From an uncultured Eubacterium sp. (GTDB lineage Bacteria; Bacillota; Clostridia; Oscillospirales; Acutalibacteraceae), in the NCBI GenBank assembly GCA_905233545.1, contig CAJOEV010000015.1, positions 1-40,453 on the forward strand: DNA of 40,453 bases. Reading direction: 5' to 3'. Position 1 is the first letter of the stretch, and every line of letters starts with the position of its first letter. The notes under the pieces are model-generated. The model was not told the DNA's origin. It saw only the letters and a program-made list of their open reading frames with translations, and did no database searches. Both the position numbers and the translations under genes were made by a program. Shown piece by piece: positions 32,274-39,279 of this stretch.

Positions 32274-33041
32274 TTAATATTCATCGTAAAGGTATTTTGA
32301 AGTTTTTTCAATGTAGCAAAGCATACCGTCGTAGTATTCGCCGTTGTTAATTAAGGGATTTACTTCACTGCCGATAATATCAATTCTGTCATGTGTGATA
32401 ATATCAATAGCTTTTCCGAATGTGCAGATATACCACTCGCCGTCATCTAAGTTAAGCACATAGATAAAACCGTCATCCGTGCTTCCTCTTCCGTAACCGT
32501 TTTCGACATAGTATTCCCATGCGTATGTCCCGGCAGTTTGTCCGTAAAATGAATCCGTTGTATGTATAACAACATCCATATCATATGCATCGCTGACCAT
32601 TTCGAGTTTATATATCAAATCTGCTTTTTCTTCATCGGTGAAAAGATTTGAGTCATCAACCAGGTACTTTGAGTCCAGGTCAACTGCTTTACCGTTGCGC
32701 TCACCATTGTCATCATTATTGTCATCATCGTATCCGGAATTATAAGTTGTTCGGGAAGAATCATCATCCTTGCTGTTGTTTCCTATAAAAACGCCGGCAC
32801 CGACAAGTATAACAACAGCTACAACTGCAATAACGCCGATTAAAACAGGACGTGAGTTTTTGTTTGGCTTTTCCGGCTGCAAATTGGGCTGAAAATTCTG
32901 ATTATTCTGTTGTGGGTAATAATTATTGTTGTCTGAATAAAACTGTTGCTGTTTATTCTGATTATTAACGGCTGTACCGCAGTTGGGACAGAACGCAGAA
33001 TCGTCAGGCATCTGTGCTCCGCATTTAGCACAATATTTCAT
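32274..33041 (-). CDS. Zinc-ribbon membrane protein with C-terminal TPM-like domain
   Basis: 255 residues. An N-terminal zinc ribbon (C4, C7, C18, C21: YCAKCG and FCPNCG) is followed by an Asn/Gln-rich linker, one membrane helix (about 67-88), an Asp/Asn-rich linker and an outer domain from about residue 125. The outer domain (SNLFTDEEKADLIYKLEMVS, later DDGFIYVLNLDDGEWYICTF) resembles the TPM (TLP18.3/Psb32/MOLO1) fold. So the zinc ribbon is cytoplasmic and the TPM domain lies outside. Role unknown; TPM proteins are tied to membrane-protein or photosystem repair in other lineages. The gene stands alone on this strand. Confidence 0.78.
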   Translation of the reverse strand: MKYCAKCGAQMPDDSAFCPNCGTAVNNQNKQQQFYSDNNNYYPQQNNQNFQPNLQPEKPNKNSRPVLIGVIAVVAVVILVGAGVFIGNNSKDDDSSRTTYNSGYDDDNNDDNGERNGKAVDLDSKYLVDDSNLFTDEEKADLIYKLEMVSDAYDMDVVIHTTDSFYGQTAGTYAWEYYVENGYGRGSTDDGFIYVLNLDDGEWYICTFGKAIDIITHDRIDIIGSEVNPLINNGEYYDGMLCYIEKTSKYLYDEY

Positions 33042-33144
33042 ATTTTCACCTTTTAACCTTTCTTTTATTATTTCAATACTATATTAACATAAAAATATAT
33101 ACAACTCAACAAAAAATTATCGGTTAAATTATGACATTACATTA

Positions 33145-33173
33145 TTGTAAAAAGCAAAGCCCAATGCTATAAT
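33145..33173 (+). promoter_or_regulatory. Promoter for the third LRR gene
   Basis: TTGTAA, 17-base spacer, and TGC-TATAAT (extended -10), about 30 bases before the ATG. Confidence 0.7.
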
Positions 33174-33202
33174 ATTTATATAAACTTTATTGGAGTGATT
33201 AT

Positions 33203-34315
33203 ATGAAAAAAATTATCAGTTTATTTTTATCAATAGTTATGCTTTTGAGCATAACTGCAGAGCTTGATTTTTCTGCGTATGCTCTTTCAAGCAGCGGTTA
33301 TTGCGGTGCGGATGTGTATTATACATTTGATTCATCAACCGGCGAACTCATCATCAGCGGTACAGGACCAATGACAGAATTTCAATATAGTAAGTCGCCG
33401 TTTTACAGCAGATATGGAGATTTCGGTATTGAAACTGTTACCGTTACTTCGGGTGTAACAAGCATTGGCAGTTACTCGTTTTATGATTGCCGCGGAATAA
33501 CGAGTGTTACACTTCCCAAAAGCATAAAAAGCATTGGTGATGATGCATTTTATAATTGTAATGGATTAACAAGTATAGTGTTCCCTAATAATTTGACCAC
33601 TATAGGCAATGATTCGTTTGAATTTTGTAAGAGTTTGTCAAGTGTTAAAATTCCCGATAGCGTTAAAAGCATAGGAAGCAAAGCTTTTTATTCTTGCACA
33701 GGTCTAACAAATATCAAGATTGGTGAAAGTGTAACACATATTGGAAGTTATGCATTTAATATTTGTATTGGTTTAACCAGCGTAACAATTCCTGATAGTG
33801 TTACAAATATTGATGATTGTGCATTTATGTCTTGCACAGGTTTAACCAGTGTAAGAATTGGCAAAAATGTTAAAAGAATAGGCGAATGTGCATTTAATAA
33901 TTGTACAAGCTTAAACGACATTTATTATTCCGGTAGCAAAAGCAGCTGGGATAAAATAAGTATTGGTGCATATAATGATTTTTATAGGGTTGTAATTCAT
34001 TATAACACTGGTAATAAAACTAATTCGTTTACTAAATCAAAGCCAGTATTGAAAGCAAAGACTGCAAAAAAATCTATCAATCTTTCTTGGAAAAAGGTAT
34101 CAGGCGCAAGCGGTTATCAAATTCAGTATTCTCAAAAAAAGAATATGAAGGGCGCTAAGAAAAAGACGGTCAATGGTTCAAAGAAAACAAAAGCTACAAT
34201 AAAAAAACTAAAATCCAAGAAAACATATTATGTAAGAATTCGCGCATATAAAAAGGTTAACGGCAAAACTCAGTACAGCAAATGGTCGTCAAAGAAAACC
34301 GTAAAAACGAAATAA
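33203..34315 (+). CDS. Secreted BspA-type LRR protein with FN3-like C-terminus
   Basis: 370 residues, the smallest of the three LRR paralogues here. Signal peptide (KKIISLFLSIVMLLSITAEL), lead-in module CGADVYYTFDSSTGELIISG, LRR_5 repeats (residues about 70-255, with IGSYSFYDC/IGDDAFYNC cores), a YYSGSKSSWDKISIGAYN segment that closes the LRR, and a very Lys-rich FN3-like domain (about 285-370). It lacks the Cys/His units and Ig-like domain of its paralogues, so it looks like the minimal architecture. More AT-rich codon use than the neighbouring housekeeping genes suggests different ancestry or weaker selection. Adhesion role inferred from family. Confidence 0.85.
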   Translation: MKKIISLFLSIVMLLSITAELDFSAYALSSSGYCGADVYYTFDSSTGELIISGTGPMTEFQYSKSPFYSRYGDFGIETVTVTSGVTSIGSYSFYDCRGITSVTLPKSIKSIGDDAFYNCNGLTSIVFPNNLTTIGNDSFEFCKSLSSVKIPDSVKSIGSKAFYSCTGLTNIKIGESVTHIGSYAFNICIGLTSVTIPDSVTNIDDCAFMSCTGLTSVRIGKNVKRIGECAFNNCTSLNDIYYSGSKSSWDKISIGAYNDFYRVVIHYNTGNKTNSFTKSKPVLKAKTAKKSINLSWKKVSGASGYQIQYSQKKNMKGAKKKTVNGSKKTKATIKKLKSKKTYYVRIRAYKKVNGKTQYSKWSSKKTVKTK

Positions 34316-34318
34316 TTA

Positions 34319-34340
34319 AACGGGCGGTTATCCGCCCGTT
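34319..34340 (+). terminator. Hairpin after the third LRR gene
   Basis: AACGGGCGG-TTAT-CCGCCCGTT, a perfect 9-bp stem; only a short T-poor tail follows, so efficiency is uncertain. Confidence 0.65.
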
Positions 34341-34349
34341 GTTCATAAT

Positions 34350-34669
34350 GTGTATGTACTTATAGAGGATTTGTCATGGGATGATGTAAAAAATTGTTTT
34401 CCAAACGAAGAAAAGAATGCATGGAGTCGTGTATCATTTATTCTTAATATTAGGAAAGTGAGTTTGTATGCAGATTTAGAAATGTATACTACTGCTTTTG
34501 GATGTCCGCCGGGAAAAGAATACATTTATCCGCTGAGGAGTTTCACAGAATAGCAAATGAATATAACTTCCCGGAGGAATTCAAGCTTATGGAAAGCGAA
34601 GAAGATTGGAAAAGCATAAAGAATAGTCAACTGGATAAAGCTATAGATGAATTTATATATGAAAAATAG
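34350..34669 (+). pseudogene. Decayed gene fragment, frameshifted
   Basis: A frame from GTG 34350 reads YVLIEDLSWDDVKNCFPNEE up to CPPGK, then leaves the coding sense. From about 34515 the next frame continues sensibly (RIHLSAEEFHRIANEYNFPE) to a TAG at 34667-34669. Adding one A to the AAAA run near 34515 would join them into about 107 residues. There is no SD or promoter before the GTG, and a terminator hairpin lies just upstream, so the 5' end is probably lost as well. I do not recognise the family. Coding texture on both sides of the break supports a former gene. Confidence 0.55.
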
Positions 34670-34690
34670 ATAAACAGGGGACCTTATATT

Positions 34691-35134
34691 TTAATACAAC
34701 CTGAAAATGAAAATTATCACCCCATAAAGAAATGCGCTTGATATTCCGTAAACAATAACGGGACCTGCTATGCTGAACATCTGTGCAGCTGTTCCGAGAA
34801 TAAAGCCCTCGTGCTGAAATTCAAGGGCGGGGGAGACAACCGCATTCGCAAAGCCCGATATTGGAACAACGCATCCTGCGCCTGCATGTCGGGCAATTCT
34901 GTCATAAACGCCGATACCCGTCAGAATTGCGGTTATAATAATTATAACACAGGGGGTAGCAAGCTTTATATCGTCCTCTTTTAATCCTGCTTTTTGAAAA
35001 ATGAAATTGAGAACTTGCGAAAAAGCGCAGATACCGCCGCCGAAAACAAATGCTTTAATACAGTTTTTAAAAACGGGTGAATTTGGGCTTGCCTTGTCCG
35101 TCATTTTTGAATAATCGCTGTTTGAAATGCTCAT
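34691..35134 (-). CDS. spoVAC: Stage V sporulation protein AC
   Basis: 147 residues with four or so membrane helices. FKNCIKAFVFGGGICAFSQ, GIGVYDRIARHAGAGCVVPI and SGFANAVVSPALEFQHEGFI are the SpoVAC signature. SpoVAC is part of the forespore inner-membrane channel that takes up Ca-dipicolinate and releases it in germination. It is normally followed by spoVAD and spoVAE on the same strand. Here it faces left, spoVAD is missing, and spoVAE lies on the other strand 1 kb away. Its upstream region has a sigma-G-like promoter. Confidence 0.92.
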   Translation of the reverse strand: MSISNSDYSKMTDKASPNSPVFKNCIKAFVFGGGICAFSQVLNFIFQKAGLKEDDIKLATPCVIIIITAILTGIGVYDRIARHAGAGCVVPISGFANAVVSPALEFQHEGFILGTAAQMFSIAGPVIVYGISSAFLYGVIIFIFRLY

Positions 35135-35155
35135 TTTTAATCACTCCTACGCCTA

Positions 35156-35185
35156 TATTATGTGTTTTGCGGCTTTAATTATTCC
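35156..35185 (-). promoter_or_regulatory. Putative forespore (sigma-G/F-type) promoter for spoVAC
   Basis: On the minus strand GGAATA (35185-35180), 17-base spacer, CATAATA (35162-35156), close to the Bacillus sigma-G consensus GnATA and CATnnTA. It lies 22 bases before the ATG, with the SD (TAGGAG) right after the expected start site. Confidence 0.65.
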
Positions 35186-35214
35186 TTGACAATAATGTTT
35201 TGCTTTCTTATAAT
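35186..35214 (+). promoter_or_regulatory. Consensus sigma-A promoter for the ABC ATPase
   Basis: Exact TTGACA and TATAAT with a 17-base spacer. Its -35 directly abuts the -35 of the opposing spoVAC promoter. Confidence 0.88.
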
Positions 35215-35243
35215 TGTTATAGTAATTAAAAGAAGGTGTTTTT

Positions 35244-35990
35244 ATGCATCTTATTGATGTAAGAAATGTTTATAAAATATATAACCCCGGTGAAAACCAG
35301 GTCAATGCGCTCGACGGCGTTTCAATAACGATTGATGAGGGCGAATTTGTTGCAATCATCGGTCAGTCGGGCTCGGGAAAATCAACTCTGATGAATATGC
35401 TCGGTCTCCTCGACACTCCGACAGAGGGCGAGTACTATATCAATGGCAAGCTGGTTGACGATTTGACCGACGACCAGATGAGCACCATCAGAAATGAGCA
35501 GATTGGCTTCATTTTCCAGGGCTTTAACCTTATTCCTTCGCTTTCTGCAGTTGAAAATGTTGAGCTTCCGCTTGTATACAGAGGAATGCACAGGGAAGAG
35601 AGAAGAAAGGTTTCAATCGCCGCGCTCGAAAAGGTTGGTCTTGCCGACAGAATGGACCATCTCCCGAACGAAATGTCGGGCGGTCAGCAGCAGAGAGTTG
35701 CCGTTGCAAGAGCTATTGCCGCAGCGCCCCCCGTTATTCTTGCCGACGAGCCGACGGGTAACCTTGATACCCGCTCAACAAAGGATGTTATGAACATTCT
35801 TCACACCCTTAAGGATGAGGGAAGAACCGTTGTTGTTATCACCCATGATAACGAAATTGCAATGGAAGCAGAGCGAGTTATCCGAATCCGCGACGGCAAG
35901 GTTGTTGAGGACTATATCAACCCGGGGTTTGAAGCAAAATACGGAAGAAAAGCAAAAGAGAATAACGAAAACCCGATTGATTTGGGCTGA
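35244..35990 (+). CDS. ABC transporter ATP-binding protein, MacB/LolD type
   Basis: 248 residues. Walker A GQSGSGKS at 40-47, signature MSGGQQQR at 144-151, Walker [12 protein letters not shown] at 165-175, and the H-loop THDN. The LNMLGxLDxPTxG-like segment ([20 protein letters not shown]) and ADEPTGNLD place it in the MacB/LolD/FtsE-like group that works with FtsX-type permeases on lipoprotein, peptide or cell-wall tasks. No permease gene is next to it. It sits between spoVAC and spoVAE, where spoVAD would be expected. An unusual C-terminal tail (about 25 residues, Lys/Asn-rich) follows the core. It has its own promoter and terminator. Confidence 0.9.
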   Translation: MHLIDVRNVYKIYNPGENQVNALDGVSITIDEGEFVAIIGQSGSGKSTLMNMLGLLDTPTEGEYYINGKLVDDLTDDQMSTIRNEQIGFIFQGFNLIPSLSAVENVELPLVYRGMHREERRKVSIAALEKVGLADRMDHLPNEMSGGQQQRVAVARAIAAAPPVILADEPTGNLDTRSTKDVMNILHTLKDEGRTVVVITHDNEIAMEAERVIRIRDGKVVEDYINPGFEAKYGRKAKENNENPIDLG

Positions 35991-36002
35991 TAAAAGAATA
36001 AT

Positions 36003-36047
36003 TCACCTGAAGATGTAAAAAATATCTTCAGGTGATTTTTGTTTTTT
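36003..36047 (+). terminator. Terminator after the ABC ATPase, overlapping a second hairpin
   Basis: TCACCTGAAGAT and ATCTTCAGGTGA form a perfect 12-bp stem, followed by T5-G-T7. The last three stem bases also start a second perfect inverted repeat (36033-36063). Confidence 0.9.
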
Positions 36048-36063
36048 TGAAAACAAAAATCAC
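36033..36063. repeat. Perfect 14-bp inverted repeat overlapping the terminator
   Basis: GTGATTTTTGTTTT and AAAACAAAAATCAC with a 3-base loop; AT-rich, uses the terminator T tract as one arm. Confidence 0.8.
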
Positions 36064-36117
36064 GGAATTATATTGCCTGCTCAGTTTGCCGCAGTGCGAC
36101 AACGAGCAATGGCTAAA

Positions 36118-36190
36118 TTCCCATAATACGCCTTGTCTGCCCGTTAAAAGCGTATTTTTATTATGAAAACGGGCAGAAAGGCTATGGGAA
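36118..36190 (+). promoter_or_regulatory. Leader hairpin that can mask the spoVAE SD
   Basis: The arm 36118-36145 (TTCCCATA...GCCTTGTCTGCCCGTT) pairs, with small bulges, with 36168-36190 (AACGGGCAGAAAGGCTATGG plus GAA). The right arm contains AAAGG, the SD of spoVAE, and ends 5 bases before its ATG. The loop is AT-rich. Confidence 0.6.
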
Positions 36191-36194
36191 TAAT

Positions 36195-36554
36195 ATGTTA
36201 TTAATGTGTTTAAAAGCGTTTGTTGTCGGTGGGTTAATCTGTGTTATCGGTCAGCTTCTGATTGATATAACAAAGCTCACTCCTGCAAAAATCCTCGTTT
36301 TGTTCGTCTGCCTCGGCGTTCTGCTCGGCGGTATCGGAATATATGATAAGCTCGTTGATTTTGCAGGCGCAGGCGCAACTATTCCGATTATCGGATTCGG
36401 TAACGCTCTTGCAGCAGGCGTTCGCGATGCAATCAAGGAGCAGGGCTTCGTCGGCGTTTTAACAGGACCGCTTTCTGCCTGTGCAGGCGGAGTTACCGTT
36501 GCAATCCTCAGCGGACTTGCAGTTGCGTTCGTTACCAAGCCGAAGGACAAATAG
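36195..36554 (+). CDS. spoVAE: Stage V sporulation protein AE (AEb)
   Basis: 119 residues with three or four membrane helices. CLKAFVVGGLICVIGQLLID and VDFAGAGATIPIIGFGNALA are the SpoVAEb signature. It is part of the SpoVA dipicolinic-acid channel with SpoVAC. The ATG at 36195 is chosen for length and family match; the SD AAAGG lies inside the leader hairpin. The ABC terminator separates it from the ATPase. No clear sigma-G promoter was found, in contrast to spoVAC. Confidence 0.92.
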   Translation: MLLMCLKAFVVGGLICVIGQLLIDITKLTPAKILVLFVCLGVLLGGIGIYDKLVDFAGAGATIPIIGFGNALAAGVRDAIKEQGFVGVLTGPLSACAGGVTVAILSGLAVAFVTKPKDK

Positions 36555-36555
36555 T

Positions 36556-36602
36556 GCTCAGTGGTCAGTGGTGAGTAAAACGTTGCTGTTCACTGCTCAC
36601 TT
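36556..36602. repeat. Heptamer repeat locus 11
   Basis: CAGTGGT twice, then GAGTAAA on the left; TTGCTGT, TCACTGC, TCACTTT on the right, which are partly complementary to the left arm. Lies between spoVAE and the GPH promoter. Confidence 0.75.
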
Positions 36603-36607
36603 TGTAT

Positions 36608-36636
36608 TTGACACGCCTCTTTTATTTAGTTATAAT
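36608..36636 (+). promoter_or_regulatory. Consensus sigma-A promoter for the GPH transporter unit
   Basis: Exact TTGACA and TATAAT with a 17-base spacer, 22 bases before the ATG. Confidence 0.9.
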
Positions 36637-36657
36637 TATTAAAAAGGGGGCGTAAAA

Positions 36658-38169
36658 ATGTCATCTGCTAAAACCTATAAGCCCGGTGAAGCGATTTTAT
36701 ATCTGACGGGAATGTTCGGTCAGAATATGATTTATAACATAATTGCAACGGGGCTTTATTTTTATTTTCAGAATGTAATTTGCCTTCCCGCGATTGCACT
36801 TGGCTGGATATTTGCTATTGCAAGAGTCTGGGACGCAGTAAACGACCCGATGATGGGTGCAATTGTTGATAAAACAAAGACTAAATGGGGCAAATGCCGT
36901 CCCTATCTTCTTTTTGCTCCGCCCTTTATCTGCCTTATAACCTGCGTAACCTTTCTTAACGGAAACTATGCATCGGCAAAGGAAAACGGCAACAGCACGG
37001 CAATGTTTTTAATCGTTGCTTGGGCTGCTATATCATACATTCTCTGGGGCATGAGCTACACCGTCGGCGATATTCCTCTATGGGGCATAATCAGCCGTAT
37101 GAGCGAGGTCGAAAAGGACAGAGCAAAGCTTATATCCCTCTCCCGAATTATCGCTTCAATCGGTGCTGCAGCAGTTATTGTTTCAATCGTTGCGCTTTCT
37201 CAGGCGGCAAACGAAGCCTTCGGCGAAAGCACAAACGCCCAGAAGGGATTTATTGTTGTTTCAATTGCAATGACCGTTGTTGCTTCCCTTATGTTTGAAT
37301 GCGCGGGGCTCGGAACAAAAGAGCGAGTTCCTGCAGGCGGAGAAAAGAAGACAATGAAGCAAAGCATTGCGCTGATGTGGAAATGTGTTCCGTTCAGAAG
37401 ACTTCTGATAAGCGGAATTCTTCGCTCACCAATGCAGCTTATGATGATTGTTGTTTTAACCCTCTTTACATACTACTACTGCGACGGAAATCTTCAAACC
37501 GCATTCACTGAGCCGAAAAGACTTGTTATTCTTATTATTGTCGGCGGCGGATATTTTATCGGTCAGTTTATTGCAATGATTCTCTGCCCGTTTTTAATCA
37601 GCAAAATGAGCGTTAAAACCCTCTATAACTCAACTGCGCTAACCGCAATTCCGACGGGGCTGATTTTTGTTACCTATCTTATCGCTCCGCAGAATTTAAT
37701 GGATATCAAATGGGTTATTATCGACGGAATACTATTTGTTTTCTCGGGCGCAGGCTTCGGTGTTGTCAATGTTGCTCAGTCGATTATGATTTCGGATTGT
37801 ATTGACTATGAGGAATTTCACAACAGCTACCGTCCCGACGGGATTTTCTTCTCTGGTCAGAGCTTTATTACAAAGTTTTCGGCAGGTATTGCCTCAATCA
37901 TTTCAGCCTATGTTTATAACTATGTCGGCTACACCGATGTTAATATCGACAAGATGAACAAAGCGCTTGAAAACGGCGCAAGCTTTGCAAGGGATTATGC
38001 ACAGTATTCAAAAGCGATGTGGTTTATTTTAACAATTCCTGCAGCCATTGCGTATGCCGTTGCAATAATTCCAACCGTTAAATATGAAATCTCAACAAAG
38101 GAGCATCAGAAAATGCTTGATGCACTTGTTGAAAGACATTCAAATATGAATTCCTCGGAGGAGAACTAA
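36658..38169 (+). CDS. GPH-family (MFS) sugar:cation symporter
   Basis: 503 residues with about 12 membrane helices. The N-terminal ARVWDAVNDPMMGAIVDKTK followed by TKWGKCRPYLL is the glycoside-pentoside-hexuronide family signature between helices 2 and 3. A second motif, ISDCIDYEEFHNSYRPDGIF, is typical of the second half. The family imports sugars and glycosides with Na+ or H+. No glycosidase or sugar kinase follows; instead a metallophosphoesterase gene starts in its stop codon, so the substrate is not predictable. The SD is AAGGGGG. Confidence 0.9.
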   Translation: MSSAKTYKPGEAILYLTGMFGQNMIYNIIATGLYFYFQNVICLPAIALGWIFAIARVWDAVNDPMMGAIVDKTKTKWGKCRPYLLFAPPFICLITCVTFLNGNYASAKENGNSTAMFLIVAWAAISYILWGMSYTVGDIPLWGIISRMSEVEKDRAKLISLSRIIASIGAAAVIVSIVALSQAANEAFGESTNAQKGFIVVSIAMTVVASLMFECAGLGTKERVPAGGEKKTMKQSIALMWKCVPFRRLLISGILRSPMQLMMIVVLTLFTYYYCDGNLQTAFTEPKRLVILIIVGGGYFIGQFIAMILCPFLISKMSVKTLYNSTALTAIPTGLIFVTYLIAPQNLMDIKWVIIDGILFVFSGAGFGVVNVAQSIMISDCIDYEEFHNSYRPDGIFFSGQSFITKFSAGIASIISAYVYNYVGYTDVNIDKMNKALENGASFARDYAQYSKAMWFILTIPAAIAYAVAIIPTVKYEISTKEHQKMLDALVERHSNMNSSEEN

Positions 38170-39263
38170 TGAAACTCAGTTTCAAGGATAATAAATTCAG
38201 AATACTTATGATTGCCGACACCCAGGAGAGCAGAAAGGTCAGCGCAGACACACTTGCGCTCATCAACGCTTCTCTTGATGAGGCGAAGCCTGATATGGTT
38301 GTTTTCAGCGGTGACCAGATTTGGGGCAAACGCAATTTCAAAGGCGATAAAAACGAGGTTGAAAGAGTACTCAGGGAGCTTACACAGCCCGTTTCAGACA
38401 GAAATATTCCCTTTGCCGTCTGCTTCGGCAACCACGACCGCCAGGTCGGATTAACCAATGAGGAGCAGTTTGAAATCTATAAAAAATTTCCTTGCTTCAT
38501 AGGCGAAACAACACCTGAAATCGACGGCGTTGGCAATTTCTGCTATGAGATAAAGGACGGTGATGAAACCAAGTTTCTGCTCTATCTTATCGACAGCCAT
38601 TCAAGTCTTAAAATCGGATACGACAATGTTCACGAAAACCAGATTGAATGGTACAGAAAAACAAGGGACAGTTTTGAGGAAAAGAACGGCGCTCCCGTTG
38701 CGTCCGTTGTTATTCAGCATATTCCCGTGTGCGAGGTTTTCGAGCTTTTAACTCAGGTCAGAAGAACGAAAAGGGGAGCCGTAAGAGGTTTCAGAACTCA
38801 CGACGGAGAATATTTTATACTTAATAAAGACCGAGTCAATGAAGGCGGATTTATGAAGGAATCACCTGCCGACCCGCAGGAAAACAGCGGTGAATTCAGC
38901 GCCTTCTGTGAAAAGGGCGAGGTTAAGGGACTCTATTTCGGCCACGACCATAATAATTCCTTCAATGGTGATATTAACGGAATTGATGTCGGCTATACCC
39001 AGGGTGCAGGCTTCAATGTCTACGGTCCCGGCAAGGACAGGGGAACAAGGGTTATTGACCTTTTCACCGACGGAACGCTTAAAACCTTTGATTTGAGGTA
39101 TAAAGATGTTGTCGGAAAGAAAGTTAAAAGCAAGCTCAAATACGCTATAATGCAGCTCTGTCCGACAAATATGTTCGACGCGCTGACAAGAACGGCAAAA
39201 TTCTTTGCAGCAGTTGCCGCAATACTTGTTATTGCATTAATAATAATGATGTTTACTAAATAA
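38169..39263 (+). CDS. Calcineurin-like metallophosphoesterase with C-terminal membrane anchor
   Basis: 364 residues. The metal-binding motifs run in order: IADTQ (D17, Q19; Gln replaces the usual His of DxH), FSGD (G48, D49), GNHD (N88-D90), VVIQHIPV, and FGHDHNN. This is the pattern of the PAP/Dcr2-like metallophosphoesterases. A hydrophobic helix (about 343-360, FFAAVAAILVIALIIMMF) ends the protein, and no signal peptide is seen, so the catalytic domain most likely stays on the cytoplasmic face. It overlaps the transporter stop by one base and has a good SD (GGAGG), so it is coupled to the transporter. Substrate unknown; a sugar phosphate or nucleotide is possible. Confidence 0.88.
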   Translation: MKLSFKDNKFRILMIADTQESRKVSADTLALINASLDEAKPDMVVFSGDQIWGKRNFKGDKNEVERVLRELTQPVSDRNIPFAVCFGNHDRQVGLTNEEQFEIYKKFPCFIGETTPEIDGVGNFCYEIKDGDETKFLLYLIDSHSSLKIGYDNVHENQIEWYRKTRDSFEEKNGAPVASVVIQHIPVCEVFELLTQVRRTKRGAVRGFRTHDGEYFILNKDRVNEGGFMKESPADPQENSGEFSAFCEKGEVKGLYFGHDHNNSFNGDINGIDVGYTQGAGFNVYGPGKDRGTRVIDLFTDGTLKTFDLRYKDVVGKKVKSKLKYAIMQLCPTNMFDALTRTAKFFAAVAAILVIALIIMMFTK

Positions 39264-39279
39264 GTTCTGGAGAAAAGTT

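Noticed and set aside
36118-36195. Sigma-G promoter for spoVAE using CATAATA at 36122
   Set aside because: There is no GnATA-like -35 at 16-18 bases upstream, and the box lies in the arm of the leader hairpin.
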